This document shows, piece after piece, positions 34,642-45,600 of a DNA stretch of 60,292 bases. A model generated the notes under the pieces. It ran no database searches. It worked only from the letters and a program-made list of their open reading frames with translations, and was not told where the DNA came from. A program made the position numbers and the translations under genes. Origin of the DNA: Paludibacteraceae bacterium (GTDB lineage Bacteria > Bacteroidota > Bacteroidia > Bacteroidales > Paludibacteraceae); assembly GCA_024400125.1 (NCBI GenBank), contig JAKSNG010000009.1, forward strand, positions 1 through 60,292, read 5' to 3'. Within the stretch, counting starts at the first letter, position 1; every line of letters starts with the position of its first letter.

Positions 34642-36639
34642 ATGAAAAACAAATTCTTTGCTACGATTGTGGTTTTAAGTCTCAGTAGTTTGTTTGTAAT
34701 GTTGAATGCTGTTCCTGCTTATCCAGGATGGCGGGTTATGGAGCAACCAGACGGGACGCGAATTGAGTTGCGTATGGTGGGTGATGAGTTTGAGCACTAT
34801 TGGGTTAATCGTGCAGGAGAGCGGGTGACAAAAGACGAGGCAGGATATTGGGAAGTAGAAAGTCAAAAGTCGAAAGTCGAAAGTCAAAAGCGTGCGATGG
34901 TTAATCGTGGTCGTCAGCATAATGCAAGTCAGATGCGCAAGGCAGCTGCTGGTTCAGAGTCGATGACGAAGGGACTGATTATTTTGGTGAACTTCAAAGG
35001 AAAAACTTTTAAGTCGGCGAATAATAAGGCTGCGTTTAGCGATATGATGATGAATGATAATTATGCGTATAATCCGACATATCCTGGTTCGGCACATAAG
35101 TATTTTTACGAACAATCTAATGGGAAATATAATCCTACATTTACGGTAGTTGGGCCTTATACATTGTCCAAGAGTAGTAGTTATTATGCAGGTTCTGACG
35201 GAACGGAGAATGTGGTAGAGTTGGTGGCAGAGGCTTGTAAGTTAGCGGATAATGATGTTGATTTTTCGCAATACGATTTGAATAAGGATGGAGATGTGGA
35301 TTTTGTGTTTGTTATTTATGCAGGCTATGGTCAAGCAGACACGGGTGATAAAGATTGTATTTGGCCGCATCAGTATTGGGTAAGAGAAGGCGGAACGAAT
35401 TGTCGATGTGATGGTAAATATATCAATATGTACGCGTGTGCGTCTGAATTAGATGCATACGGAGATCGTGGTGGCATAGCTACGTTCTGTCATGAGTTTT
35501 CACATGTATTGGGATTGCCAGATGTATATGATGTTTGCTACGGAGATAATTATTACGACAATTTGACTCCCGGTGAATACCATTTGATGGATGGTGGGTC
35601 TTATAATGGTGGCGGGTATTGCCCACCTAATTACACGGCATACGACAAGTACTATCTTGGTTGGGCGACGCCAAGTATTTTGAGCGCTCCGGAGAATGTG
35701 ACCTTGCCAGCAGATGGACGTACATATCGACAGATTACGAGTACTGGTCAATTGGCTGCGCCAACGAAGGAGGCGAGTGTTTACTATATAGAGAATCGTC
35801 AACAGTCGGGCTGGGATACGGCAATTCCGGGGCACGGAATGTTAGTATGGCGTATTACGTATGACCCAGATATATGGGACGCTAATGAGCCAAATGCAGG
35901 AAAGAATGGACAATATGAACTGTCTGCTAATACGGAAGGCACGATTCATTATGAATTGGTATCTGCCGGAGGTCAGCATGTGGAAGGTGGAAATGGTAGT
36001 TATCCGTTCCCAGGCACAAGGAATAAGACCTCTTACACACCGATTACGGGTTGTGGGCTTAGCGATATTGCTGAGAAAAATGGTAATATTACGTTTAAGT
36101 TTAAGGGTGGTGCAATAGATGATAGTCCGATACAATTGGATGTGGATTATGGTTGGGCAGAATTAGAAGAAGGGGCGTGGGTATTGGTGGTCTATAAGTA
36201 TGCTACTCGTGAGCCGTGGGTTCAATTCTATTTTGAGAATGGAGAGAGCAATAAGATTGCTGGAACCTACGATTTGAAGGAAGATGGGTATGCGATTTAT
36301 TGGCCGGATGATTCTGATAATAATTATAAGATTCGTTCTGTTTCGGGAACATTGATTGTGACATGTGTGGGTGTTAAGACAGGCGAAAGCGGCTATAATG
36401 AGTACGCTATTGCAGCTGATTTTGTGGCAGATGATGGTCATGAATATATTGTGAATCAGACATTAGAATTGAGTGGTTGGGATGGTGATTATGCATTGGA
36501 ACTCAAAGACGAGTTAGTGCCGACGATGTTAGAGGGTGTGTATGCTCCTCAGTCTGTGCGTAAATATATTGAAGATGGTCACCTTGTGATTGAGCGCGAA
36601 GGCGTGTGCTATTCCGTTATGGGTGCGATTGTTCGGTAA
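34642..36639 (+). CDS. Secreted M6-type metalloprotease (665 aa)
   Basis: 665 residues from the ATG at 34642, after the promoter. A signal peptide (KFFATIVVLSLSSLFVMLNA) leads into a prodomain that starts VPAYPGW and includes DGTRIELRMVGDEFEHYWVN. The catalytic zinc motif is H284-EFSH-288 within GIATFCHEFSHVLGLPDVYD, with the downstream Met-turn-like LMDGGSYNGGGYCPPNYTAYDK. Similar proteases in the M6 family (immune inhibitor A type) degrade host or dietary proteins. A C-terminal domain follows (about 495-630), then the tail DGHLVIEREGVCYSVMGAIV, the same tail type as the 160-1227 and 1325-2050 products. A 7-nt repeat of four copies is coded in frame at 34858. Its prodomain is almost the same as that of the next gene, showing tandem duplication. 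Confidence 0.9.
   Translation: MKNKFFATIVVLSLSSLFVMLNAVPAYPGWRVMEQPDGTRIELRMVGDEFEHYWVNRAGERVTKDEAGYWEVESQKSKVESQKRAMVNRGRQHNASQMRKAAAGSESMTKGLIILVNFKGKTFKSANNKAAFSDMMMNDNYAYNPTYPGSAHKYFYEQSNGKYNPTFTVVGPYTLSKSSSYYAGSDGTENVVELVAEACKLADNDVDFSQYDLNKDGDVDFVFVIYAGYGQADTGDKDCIWPHQYWVREGGTNCRCDGKYINMYACASELDAYGDRGGIATFCHEFSHVLGLPDVYDVCYGDNYYDNLTPGEYHLMDGGSYNGGGYCPPNYTAYDKYYLGWATPSILSAPENVTLPADGRTYRQITSTGQLAAPTKEASVYYIENRQQSGWDTAIPGHGMLVWRITYDPDIWDANEPNAGKNGQYELSANTEGTIHYELVSAGGQHVEGGNGSYPFPGTRNKTSYTPITGCGLSDIAEKNGNITFKFKGGAIDDSPIQLDVDYGWAELEEGAWVLVVYKYATREPWVQFYFENGESNKIAGTYDLKEDGYAIYWPDDSDNNYKIRSVSGTLIVTCVGVKTGESGYNEYAIAADFVADDGHEYIVNQTLELSGWDGDYALELKDELVPTMLEGVYAPQSVRKYIEDGHLVIEREGVCYSVMGAIVR
34858..34892. 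repeat. In-frame AAAGTCx heptamer tract in the first M6 gene
   Basis: Four exact (G/A)AAAGTC units (34858-34885) and one changed unit. They code the ESQKSKVESQK segment just after the prodomain. The matching spot in the next gene has seven units. Confidence 0.85.
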
Positions 36640-36693
36640 GCGAGTTGTTGTGATAAAATAAAAATAAATAGGAAAAATATAAAATCTAATAAT

Positions 36694-39600
36694 ATGAGAA
36701 ACAGATTATTTACTACTGTTATTGCGTTTTTGTTTAGTTCTTTGTTTGTAATGCTGCATGCTGTTCCTGCTTATCCGGGATGGCAAACAAAAGAGCAGCC
36801 AGACGGGACGCGAATTGAGTTGCGTTTGGTGGGTGATGAGTTTTACCACTATTGGGTGAATCGTGCAGGTGAGCAGATGGTAAAGAATGAGGAGGGGTAT
36901 TGGGAAGTAGAAAGTCAAAAGTCAAAAGTCGAAAGTCAAAAGTCGAGTGTCGAGAGTCAAAGGCGTCGCGCTCAAGTAAATGAGTCTCGTCAAAAGCGTG
37001 CGGCAGTCATTCGTAAGGACGTGGGAAAAGGTGTGACAACTATGACTAAAGGAGTTATTATTTTGGTCAATTTCTCGGATGTGTCCTTTAAATCTGCTAA
37101 TAACAAGACGGCATACGTGAATATGCTGACAGATGATAGTTATGCGTATAATTCAACTTATCCAGGTTCTGCGCATAAGTATTTTTATGAACAATCTAAT
37201 GGGAAGTATAATCCTACATTTGATGTTTATGGTCCTGTTACACTTGATAATCCACGATCCTATTATGGACAAAACGTGAATGAGAAAGGAAAGCCAGATG
37301 AATCCGGTGATGATAAACAGCCCGAGTTAATGATTCGTGATGCTTGCCAAAAGGCAGATGCATCAATAGATTTCTCAAAATACGACTTGAATAATGATGG
37401 CGAGGTGGATTTCGTATATGTTTTCTATGCCGGTAATGGCGAAGCTGATAGTGACGTTACTGATGCTGTGTGGCCGCATGCATGGGAACTATATAGTAGT
37501 GGTGGAATTTCTCAAATGTGTGATGGTAAAAGGATCAATTTATATGCTTGTTCATCGGAGTTGAATACAGAAAATAAGCGTGCAGGTATTGCCACTTTCT
37601 GTCACGAGTTCTCGCATGTGTTGGGATTGCCAGACTATTATGACATCGACTACGGAGCTAATTATCAAAATGGTATTACTCCGATGGAATGGACGCTGAT
37701 GGATGGTGGGTCGTATAATGGTGATGGCTATTGTCCTCCTAACTACTCTATTTATGATAAGTACTATATGGGTTGGGCAACTCCCACAAACTTGCACACA
37801 CCACAAAATGTAACGATTACAACGGGTTATAGTGATGGTTATCAAATCAATGCCAACGGTAGTTTGGCTGCATATAATAATACGAATACGCAGTATTACT
37901 TAGAGAATCGTCAGTTGTCTGGTTGGGATAAGGCTCTTCCGGGACACGGATTATTGGTCTGGAAAGTGATGTTTAATCAAACTGCATGGAACAACAATGG
38001 GCCGAATGATACCAATGGAACTATTCGTTATGGTGTATTATGTGCAGATGGCGCGCATTCATATAATAGTCAATATGACTATTGGTATGCGGATGATGGT
38101 GACACTTATCCTGGAACGACTTCTAAAACAAGTATCAATACTTCCGCGCCATTCACCACTTATCCTATCACAAATATTGCAGAGAAGAACGGCAATATCA
38201 CATTCAAGTTTATGGGTGGTGAGACAGTTTCTTACACCCTTACGTGGATGGCAGATGGGACGCAAATTGCTCAAACGACATCGGGTTCGACATTGAGTGT
38301 GCATGCAAGTCCTGGAGACTGCTCTGGTACTGGAGGAAAAAAGTTTATGGGTTGGACAACGGCAACCTCTGTTCCGTCTAACGGCGAAGGTATTGTGTAT
38401 GCAAAGAACGGGGATGCAGTTACAGGAAACACCACGTATTATGCGGTATATGCGACAGAGTCCTCCAGCGCTCCGATTAGGAAAGCGGGGGCAGAGAAAG
38501 GGACAATTTTGTGGGCAGAGAATTTTGCGCATTTTGGGACTAATACACCTTCAACTGCGGGAACAGGAACAGGTACAACTATTTATAATAGTGCTACAAT
38601 TTCGTATAGTCAAAATGATAATGGTACAAAAGGTTATAATGAGGCATTAGCGGGGGGCACGGCACCTGAATTATTATTAAAATCTGGTAAAACTTGGACG
38701 ATTTCTGGTATTCCTACGGGTGGTGCAGAAGATGTGACATTGACCTATAAGTCAAACAATACCAAATCTTCTGTAACATGTTCTACTACAGGAACATCTG
38801 TTTCTGGTTCTACAAAATCATATACCATTACAACCAAAGACGAGTCAACAATTACTTTAGTGTTTAATTGTACAGGTAATACTCGTCTTGATGATATAGT
38901 ATTAAAGGTTAAAACCGCAGGCAGTGGTAGTTCTGCAACCTATTCTAATTATTCGTTGGCGTGTGAGGATTGTAATCTTAAACCTGTGACCAATCTGCAA
39001 GTGAATAGTGTGACGGGCAATTCGGTTACACTTTCTTGGACCGCGCCGACCAGCACTTCTGGTATAAGCAAGTTGCAGATTGTGGATGCTTCGGACAATT
39101 CTGTGAAAGTAGATAACGTAAGTACCAGCGCAACTTCTACTAACATTACAGGCTTGACTGAATGTACGGAATATACGTTTAAGATTGCTTCTGTTGGTTC
39201 CTGCACCAAGTATTCAGAAACGATTACTGTGCAACCATTCAGCGGTGCCAAAACGGTGACGTTTGATTATAATGGTAATGGTCAATCCAATACGCAAGTT
39301 TCTACCAGTTGCGGAGCGACATCTGTTACCTTACCTACTCCTACAGCGTGGGCACATCACACTTGCGAGGGTTGGTTCACGGCAGCAACTGACGGAATAA
39401 AAGTTGGTGAGGTTGGTGGTTCATACACACCTACGGCAAATATCACTCTGTATGCTCATTGGACGGAGGAGACTCAACATACGGCTACGTTCTATAACAT
39501 GGGTGAGGTATATGGAACTTCGCAAAGTCTTTATGAAGGAGAGTCGATTACTAAGCCAGGGACTAATCCAGAGGCATGTACAGGATATACTTTCTTAGGT

Positions 39601-42600
39601 TGGGCTGCGGCAGAATATACGGGAACGTCTGCTCCTTCGTATGTATCTTTCCCGCAGACGATAGGAACGTCTGATGTTAGTTATTATGCGGTATATGGTC
39701 ATGGAAATGCTGCTTCGAATGTGTATGAACGCATAACCGCTGTGTCTCAATTGACCAATGGTGTGAGTTGTGTATTGATACAATATTATGATGATAAAGC
39801 AATAAACACTTCGGCAGGTGTAACTAGCAAAACTGCAAGTACGACCATAACATCTCCAGACGCAGCTATAAAATGGACATTAGAGAAAGATGGAGATAAT
39901 TACAAATTTAAGAATAGTTCAAGTGAGTATCTTAGTGTTTCAAGTACAGCTAATGGCACCACGATTGGTTTGGATGAGACCTATCAAACATGGACGATTG
40001 TAACAGATAGGGGTGGCTATAGTAATTGTTTTAACCTTAGAGTCGAAGGAAAAGAATTGGAATATTATAGTGGAGCGTTTAAACTATACACTTGGAGTAG
40101 TTCATTCAAGAATTCTTATCCGTTCTATATTTATATTCCACAGTCTTCTTATTCATCATATACGACCAGTCCTGTTTGTAAGGAGATAGACCATATTGCG
40201 GTAACGACACCTCCTACGACAACGACTTATACGGAGGGAGAGGTATTCTCTCCTACGGGTATGGTGGTGGCGGTTTACTATACGGATGGCACATCGGCAA
40301 CTGTTTCGGATTACACGTATTCTCCAATGGGAGCATTGACAACGACGGATACGCAGATTACTATTTCGTATGGTGGAAAAGAGACCACACAAACGATTAC
40401 AGTTAACCCGATTCCGACTTATGCTATCCATTGGTATGTTAATGGCGTAAGTATAAAAGATGATAATCAGCAGGTGAATACAAAATTGAATACGTTGGAA
40501 CAACCGACTAATCCAGCAGACGACGCTCTTCCTTGTTCAGATAAATTTATTGGATGGTCTCAGACGAATCTTGGTTCTGCATTGGGACAAGAGGCACCGG
40601 ATGATTTATTTACTGATATCACAAAATTAGAAGATGATCAACTATTGACAGAAGATGTGTCATTCTATGCGGTTTATGCTACCAGCGGCGGCGCAGGTGC
40701 CGGAACTTCCATATCGACATTTGCGACAGGTGATTATCTAATGATAGATACATACGACGGTCACTATTATGCCATGTCTGGAAATGGTAAGACTGTAAGT
40801 AGTGTTGATATCTCGGCTGCTGTAAATGATAACGGCGATGGCACGATTTCCGTTAATGCATCCAGTTCTGTGATTACAGATGCTATGCTATATACCATTG
40901 GAGGTAACGCTTTGGCTGCAACGGTTTATAATATTAAGAACGGGAAAAATGTTCAAGGCGGGAGTAGTACAGATTTCACACAACAAACGAGTAATGCATG
41001 GACAGTAACCGCAAAGAATGGGCGTTTTGCTTTTGTGTACGATACTCGTGGTATTTTGTATCGTGATGGATCTGATTTTAGAAATTATAGCACAAGCAAT
41101 CGCGGCAACTCCGGCTATGGAACAGGTTATTTGTATTTAGTACCTACTACGGGTTTTGAGGATTATGTTACCTCTTGTGGTAAATCACTTTCTATTAATC
41201 CAAAGACTTTGACGGCAGAGCGTCCGTTCTCTGGTACAGGCACATTAACCGCTACTGCTAACTTATATACACCAACGAGTTATACATGGACAACGTCTGA
41301 TGCGTCAGTTGCTACTGTTTCTGGTTCGGGAGCAACCGCGACGGTGACTTATCATGGCACGGGCATTTGTACGATTACTTGTTCTGCTCCTGATGGTAGC
41401 ACACCGATGACTGCTACCGCTAAAGTGACTGTTCCAACTGCGTATAAGGTGACGTGGGATGTGGCGGGTTCTGAAACAGAAGAATATTATTTACCCACGG
41501 AGAATCCAGTTATGCCAGCGAATCCTGCGGATGTTTGTGGAAGCAAAGTGTTTGTGGGTTGGACAACGACGGTTATCTCTACCGAGCAGGCAGAGGCTCC
41601 GACAATCTTATATACATCACAGTCCGACTTCACCACCAAGGCAGAGGCTACGTATTATGCGGTATTTGCTGACGAAGATTTGTCATCCAGCATGTCCTTT
41701 GAACTAATCAATTATGACGAGGAACTCACTACCGCAAACTATGTCATAGACGGATACGATAATCCAACTGATTATGCGCTGGGTAATAATATAAACGCCA
41801 GTGGCAAGATTGAAGGAACGGAGGTTACGGATAATAGTGGTGTGATTACCCTATCTTCAGGACAAGAAAGTCTGATATGGACGATTACTCGTGATGCAGA
41901 CAATTATGTGACATTCAAGAACAAAGCCACTAATCAGTACTTGAATATAGTTGAAAATGGATCGTACGGCAAATTAGAGTTAGGCGCACTCAATGAGCCT
42001 GCATCGTATTACTCCTATACTATTACGGATAATGGAAGTAAGGCTAATTCTTGGATTTTCAAGTCTAATAATATTGTAGGACAACAGTTGGAAAACTATC
42101 AAGGCACATTCCAAGCGTATAATAATCAGAGTGCTAAGATTTATATCTACAAGCAAAAGATTGGTTACACCAATTATACGACCGTTTGTGGACCCACTAT
42201 TCGTGTAGAGTCATGTGGTTATGTTGTTTCGAGCAAAGATGTTAAAATCAAATCGGGCAATGTTGCCGTTACGGGCAATAACTTGGGCGCCGCATCTGGT
42301 TTAAGTGTAACTCGTACGGCAGGTTCTGCTGCATGGAGTGCAACCATCTCTAATGGCACTGTTACGGATGGTGAAACAAATAACGCATACTTGAACATAT
42401 ATTATCAGCCGTCTTCTTATCAAACGACGGAGTCTGCTACGTTTGAGATAAAGGATAATCTGAACCAAGCCATGGCGACGATTACGGTTACAGGTATATC
42501 GCTGCCACAGCGATTTGTTATCGCTTCAAAGGTCGATGACCAATGGTATTCGCTGCCAGGAGACTTAGATTTATATGCACCATATAGTGGCGTGCCTACT

Positions 42601-45600
42601 CAGATGAATAACAATAATAATCCGACAGCAGTCACGCGTGTAGATATGACGGCTTGCTATACTATCAATGCGTTGAATGACCCTGCGAGCATAGATTATA
42701 AATCACTTATTGTTGCTTCGGAGAGTGTTGGTGCCTTGTGTGCATCTAAGAGCGTAGATGAACGAGGAATACGCAACTTTGCTAATACAACAGTTACCGC
42801 CCAATCTGTTAGCGGCCAATGGAGTATTACCACATTGGATGGAGTTAACTTCTCGTTCACATCAGCAGGCAGAAGTGCATTGCTGCGCTACAACCGAAGC
42901 GGAAACATGTTATGGGGAATGTATGCGTCAGGTACTGAGCAATTCCGAATAGTGCCTATTACTAACGAGACCGAGGCTTGTGTCTTCTTGCGTGAGCCGA
43001 TGGAATTAAAGAGTACGACGGTTTCCTCCAATAGTGCGACACTTCGATTCAAAGTTATTCCTAATGCAACGGGGTACGAATATAGTACAGATAATGGCAC
43101 TTCATGGTTTGACGTCTCGTCTGCGGCAGTAGATCTGTCGGATAGTCATTATATGACTGTTCTTATATCTGGTCTAACCGCGTCCACACAAGTTACTATT
43201 GCGCTTCGTGCAAAAGCAGATGGCGAACTTTGTTCTACACCAGAGTATCGCACCGTAACGATTACGACGAGCGACTGCGATGATGTTCCTACCTTGGACG
43301 GCGTATCCGCTTCGGCAACCTCTGCTGTAATCTCTTGGACATGCGAGGCAGCGACGGCGACTATCGTATTCTATACTGATGAAGATTGTACGGACGAAAT
43401 AACAGCGTTAAAGCAAACAGGTGTTTCGTCGCCATGTACCGTCAGCGGTTTAGAGAAAAATACAACCTATTATTACAAAGTGTTGGCTGGTGGTTCTTGC
43501 GCATCTGCAAAGGGACATTTCACTACAGAAACGCCTGATATCAGCATTGCAGAGTGGAATCCGAACTACATAGATGTTAATCTCAATATTGAAGGTACTC
43601 CAGCCGTTGTTATTCAACAGCAAGTGACTACGGGCTCTGGAGAAGACAATGTGGCGGATGATATATTCTTCTCTAAATACTATGAGGCAAAGGCGAATCT
43701 GAAACTGTTGGGTATTTATAATGGTACAAAAGACAGTGTCAGCTTAGCAGGTATGAAAATTGCATACATCAAAGTGGCAGAAACTGACAACGGGAAAAGT
43801 CGTGGCGATGTAGGTTGGAACTTAGATTGTAGCAAATCTAATAGTATGGCACTGGATATTTCTCCACTTGGCAAGATTCCTCCACGTACGGAGTATATCT
43901 TCTATACGATTACTGATCAGGAATCATCTATTGCTTCGTGTATTCAGGACGCTGTTGGGTGGGATAAGACGAACTGGTATCCAACCAACACCTCGTCTGC
44001 TTCCGTTATTACGGAGCTTGGTGTGACAACTTCATGTCCATTTGCAGGCAAAGGAGAGAACTCATCGATTGGAATGCCTCTGCAGTTCAATGGTACACAT
44101 GCGGTTTCATTGTGGCGTATTATGGGGCGTGATACAGTATTGATAGACCTTATTGGTCAAGGAGATGCAACAAAAGCAAATGGCGATAACATCGTCAAGG
44201 CTCCAACCGGTTGCGTACAATATCGTGGTGAGTCGCGTTGCGGAACAGAGCTAAATGATGACTACGGATGGTATTGTCCAGACGGTATTGACTATGCTAC
44301 GAAAGATTCGAGCGCGTTATCAACGAACCGCTTCCTGTTGATTCGTAAGAATATTGTTCGGGCAGGTTATAGTACTCCTAATCAAGTAGCATCTATGAGC
44401 GCTGCGGGATTTGATACTGAAAGTGCAGTAGCAAGCAATGGTGATAACTTCAACACCTTGTGCACAGAGTGGGAAGGGCGTGCAATAGGTCGCTTCTCTG
44501 ATAAGGACGAGGACTTAGTAACTACATGTGAAAACTTTGGTTTGGTTTCTGACTTCAACTACTCAAACTACTATACCAGTTTCCAAAGTATCACCGATAC
44601 GATGGAGATAGGTACTCCTAATCCTGATGGAACGTATCGTATTGGATTAGAGAAATTGGATACATTATCATGCCAACCTCTCAAGATTAAGGTATTCGAA
44701 AGCACCTCCACAGATATGGCAGTTCTTGAGCGTGAATTTAGTGTGCCTATCATGATTAAGACGAACACGACGACGGATAGTCACTATTTTGATCGTTGGT
44801 TTAACGGCTCAACAACTATTACTGACTCAGTTCGTACCGAAGAAGAATGTAAGTCTTGCGATGTGGTTATTTTGGACAACTATACGCTAACAAAAGCAGA
44901 GAAAGTTCCTGAGTTGCGTAATATCACTGTTTATCCCAATGCACAATTGAAGATTGATGGTTCGAATACGTTGGCAGCGAACTCGATTACTTTCCGTCGT
45001 CAAAACGATGCTGTGCCATCAGCGTACTTGAAAGATAATGCGAGTCTCACATTGGCGGCAACCGATCAAGTAAAAGTGAATTTCCGTATGGATGCTAAAA
45101 ACTGGTATTGGATAACTCTTCCTTATACAGTTAACATCGATGATGTCAAATATGCAGAAGGAACGGATGCTATCTATGGCGTAGATTGGTTGTTGAAATA
45201 CTACGACGGAGCAGAACGTGCTGCCACTAAAACTGGTGGTTGGAAAGAAGTTCCTAATCACAGTACGCTCAATCCTGGCGAAGGCTACATTTTATGCTTG
45301 TCAGGTGATCCTAATAATACAGAGTGCATGCGCGAACTCACATTCCCAATGAAAGGATATAGTGAAGAAGGAACAAAGAATGTCTCTGTTACCAACTGGG
45401 GTGAAGACAAGAAAGATCCTGCGGACTATTCGCATATTCAGAATGATGAGTTGACGCCTAACCATAAAGGATGGCAGTTGGTGGGTAATCCATACTTTGC
45501 GTATGATGCTCATAATAACTTGACTGGTATTCCAATTATGCAAGGCGGGTTGAATCAAGTAGATGCTAACGAAGGTGCATTGCATACGTATCAACGCCAA

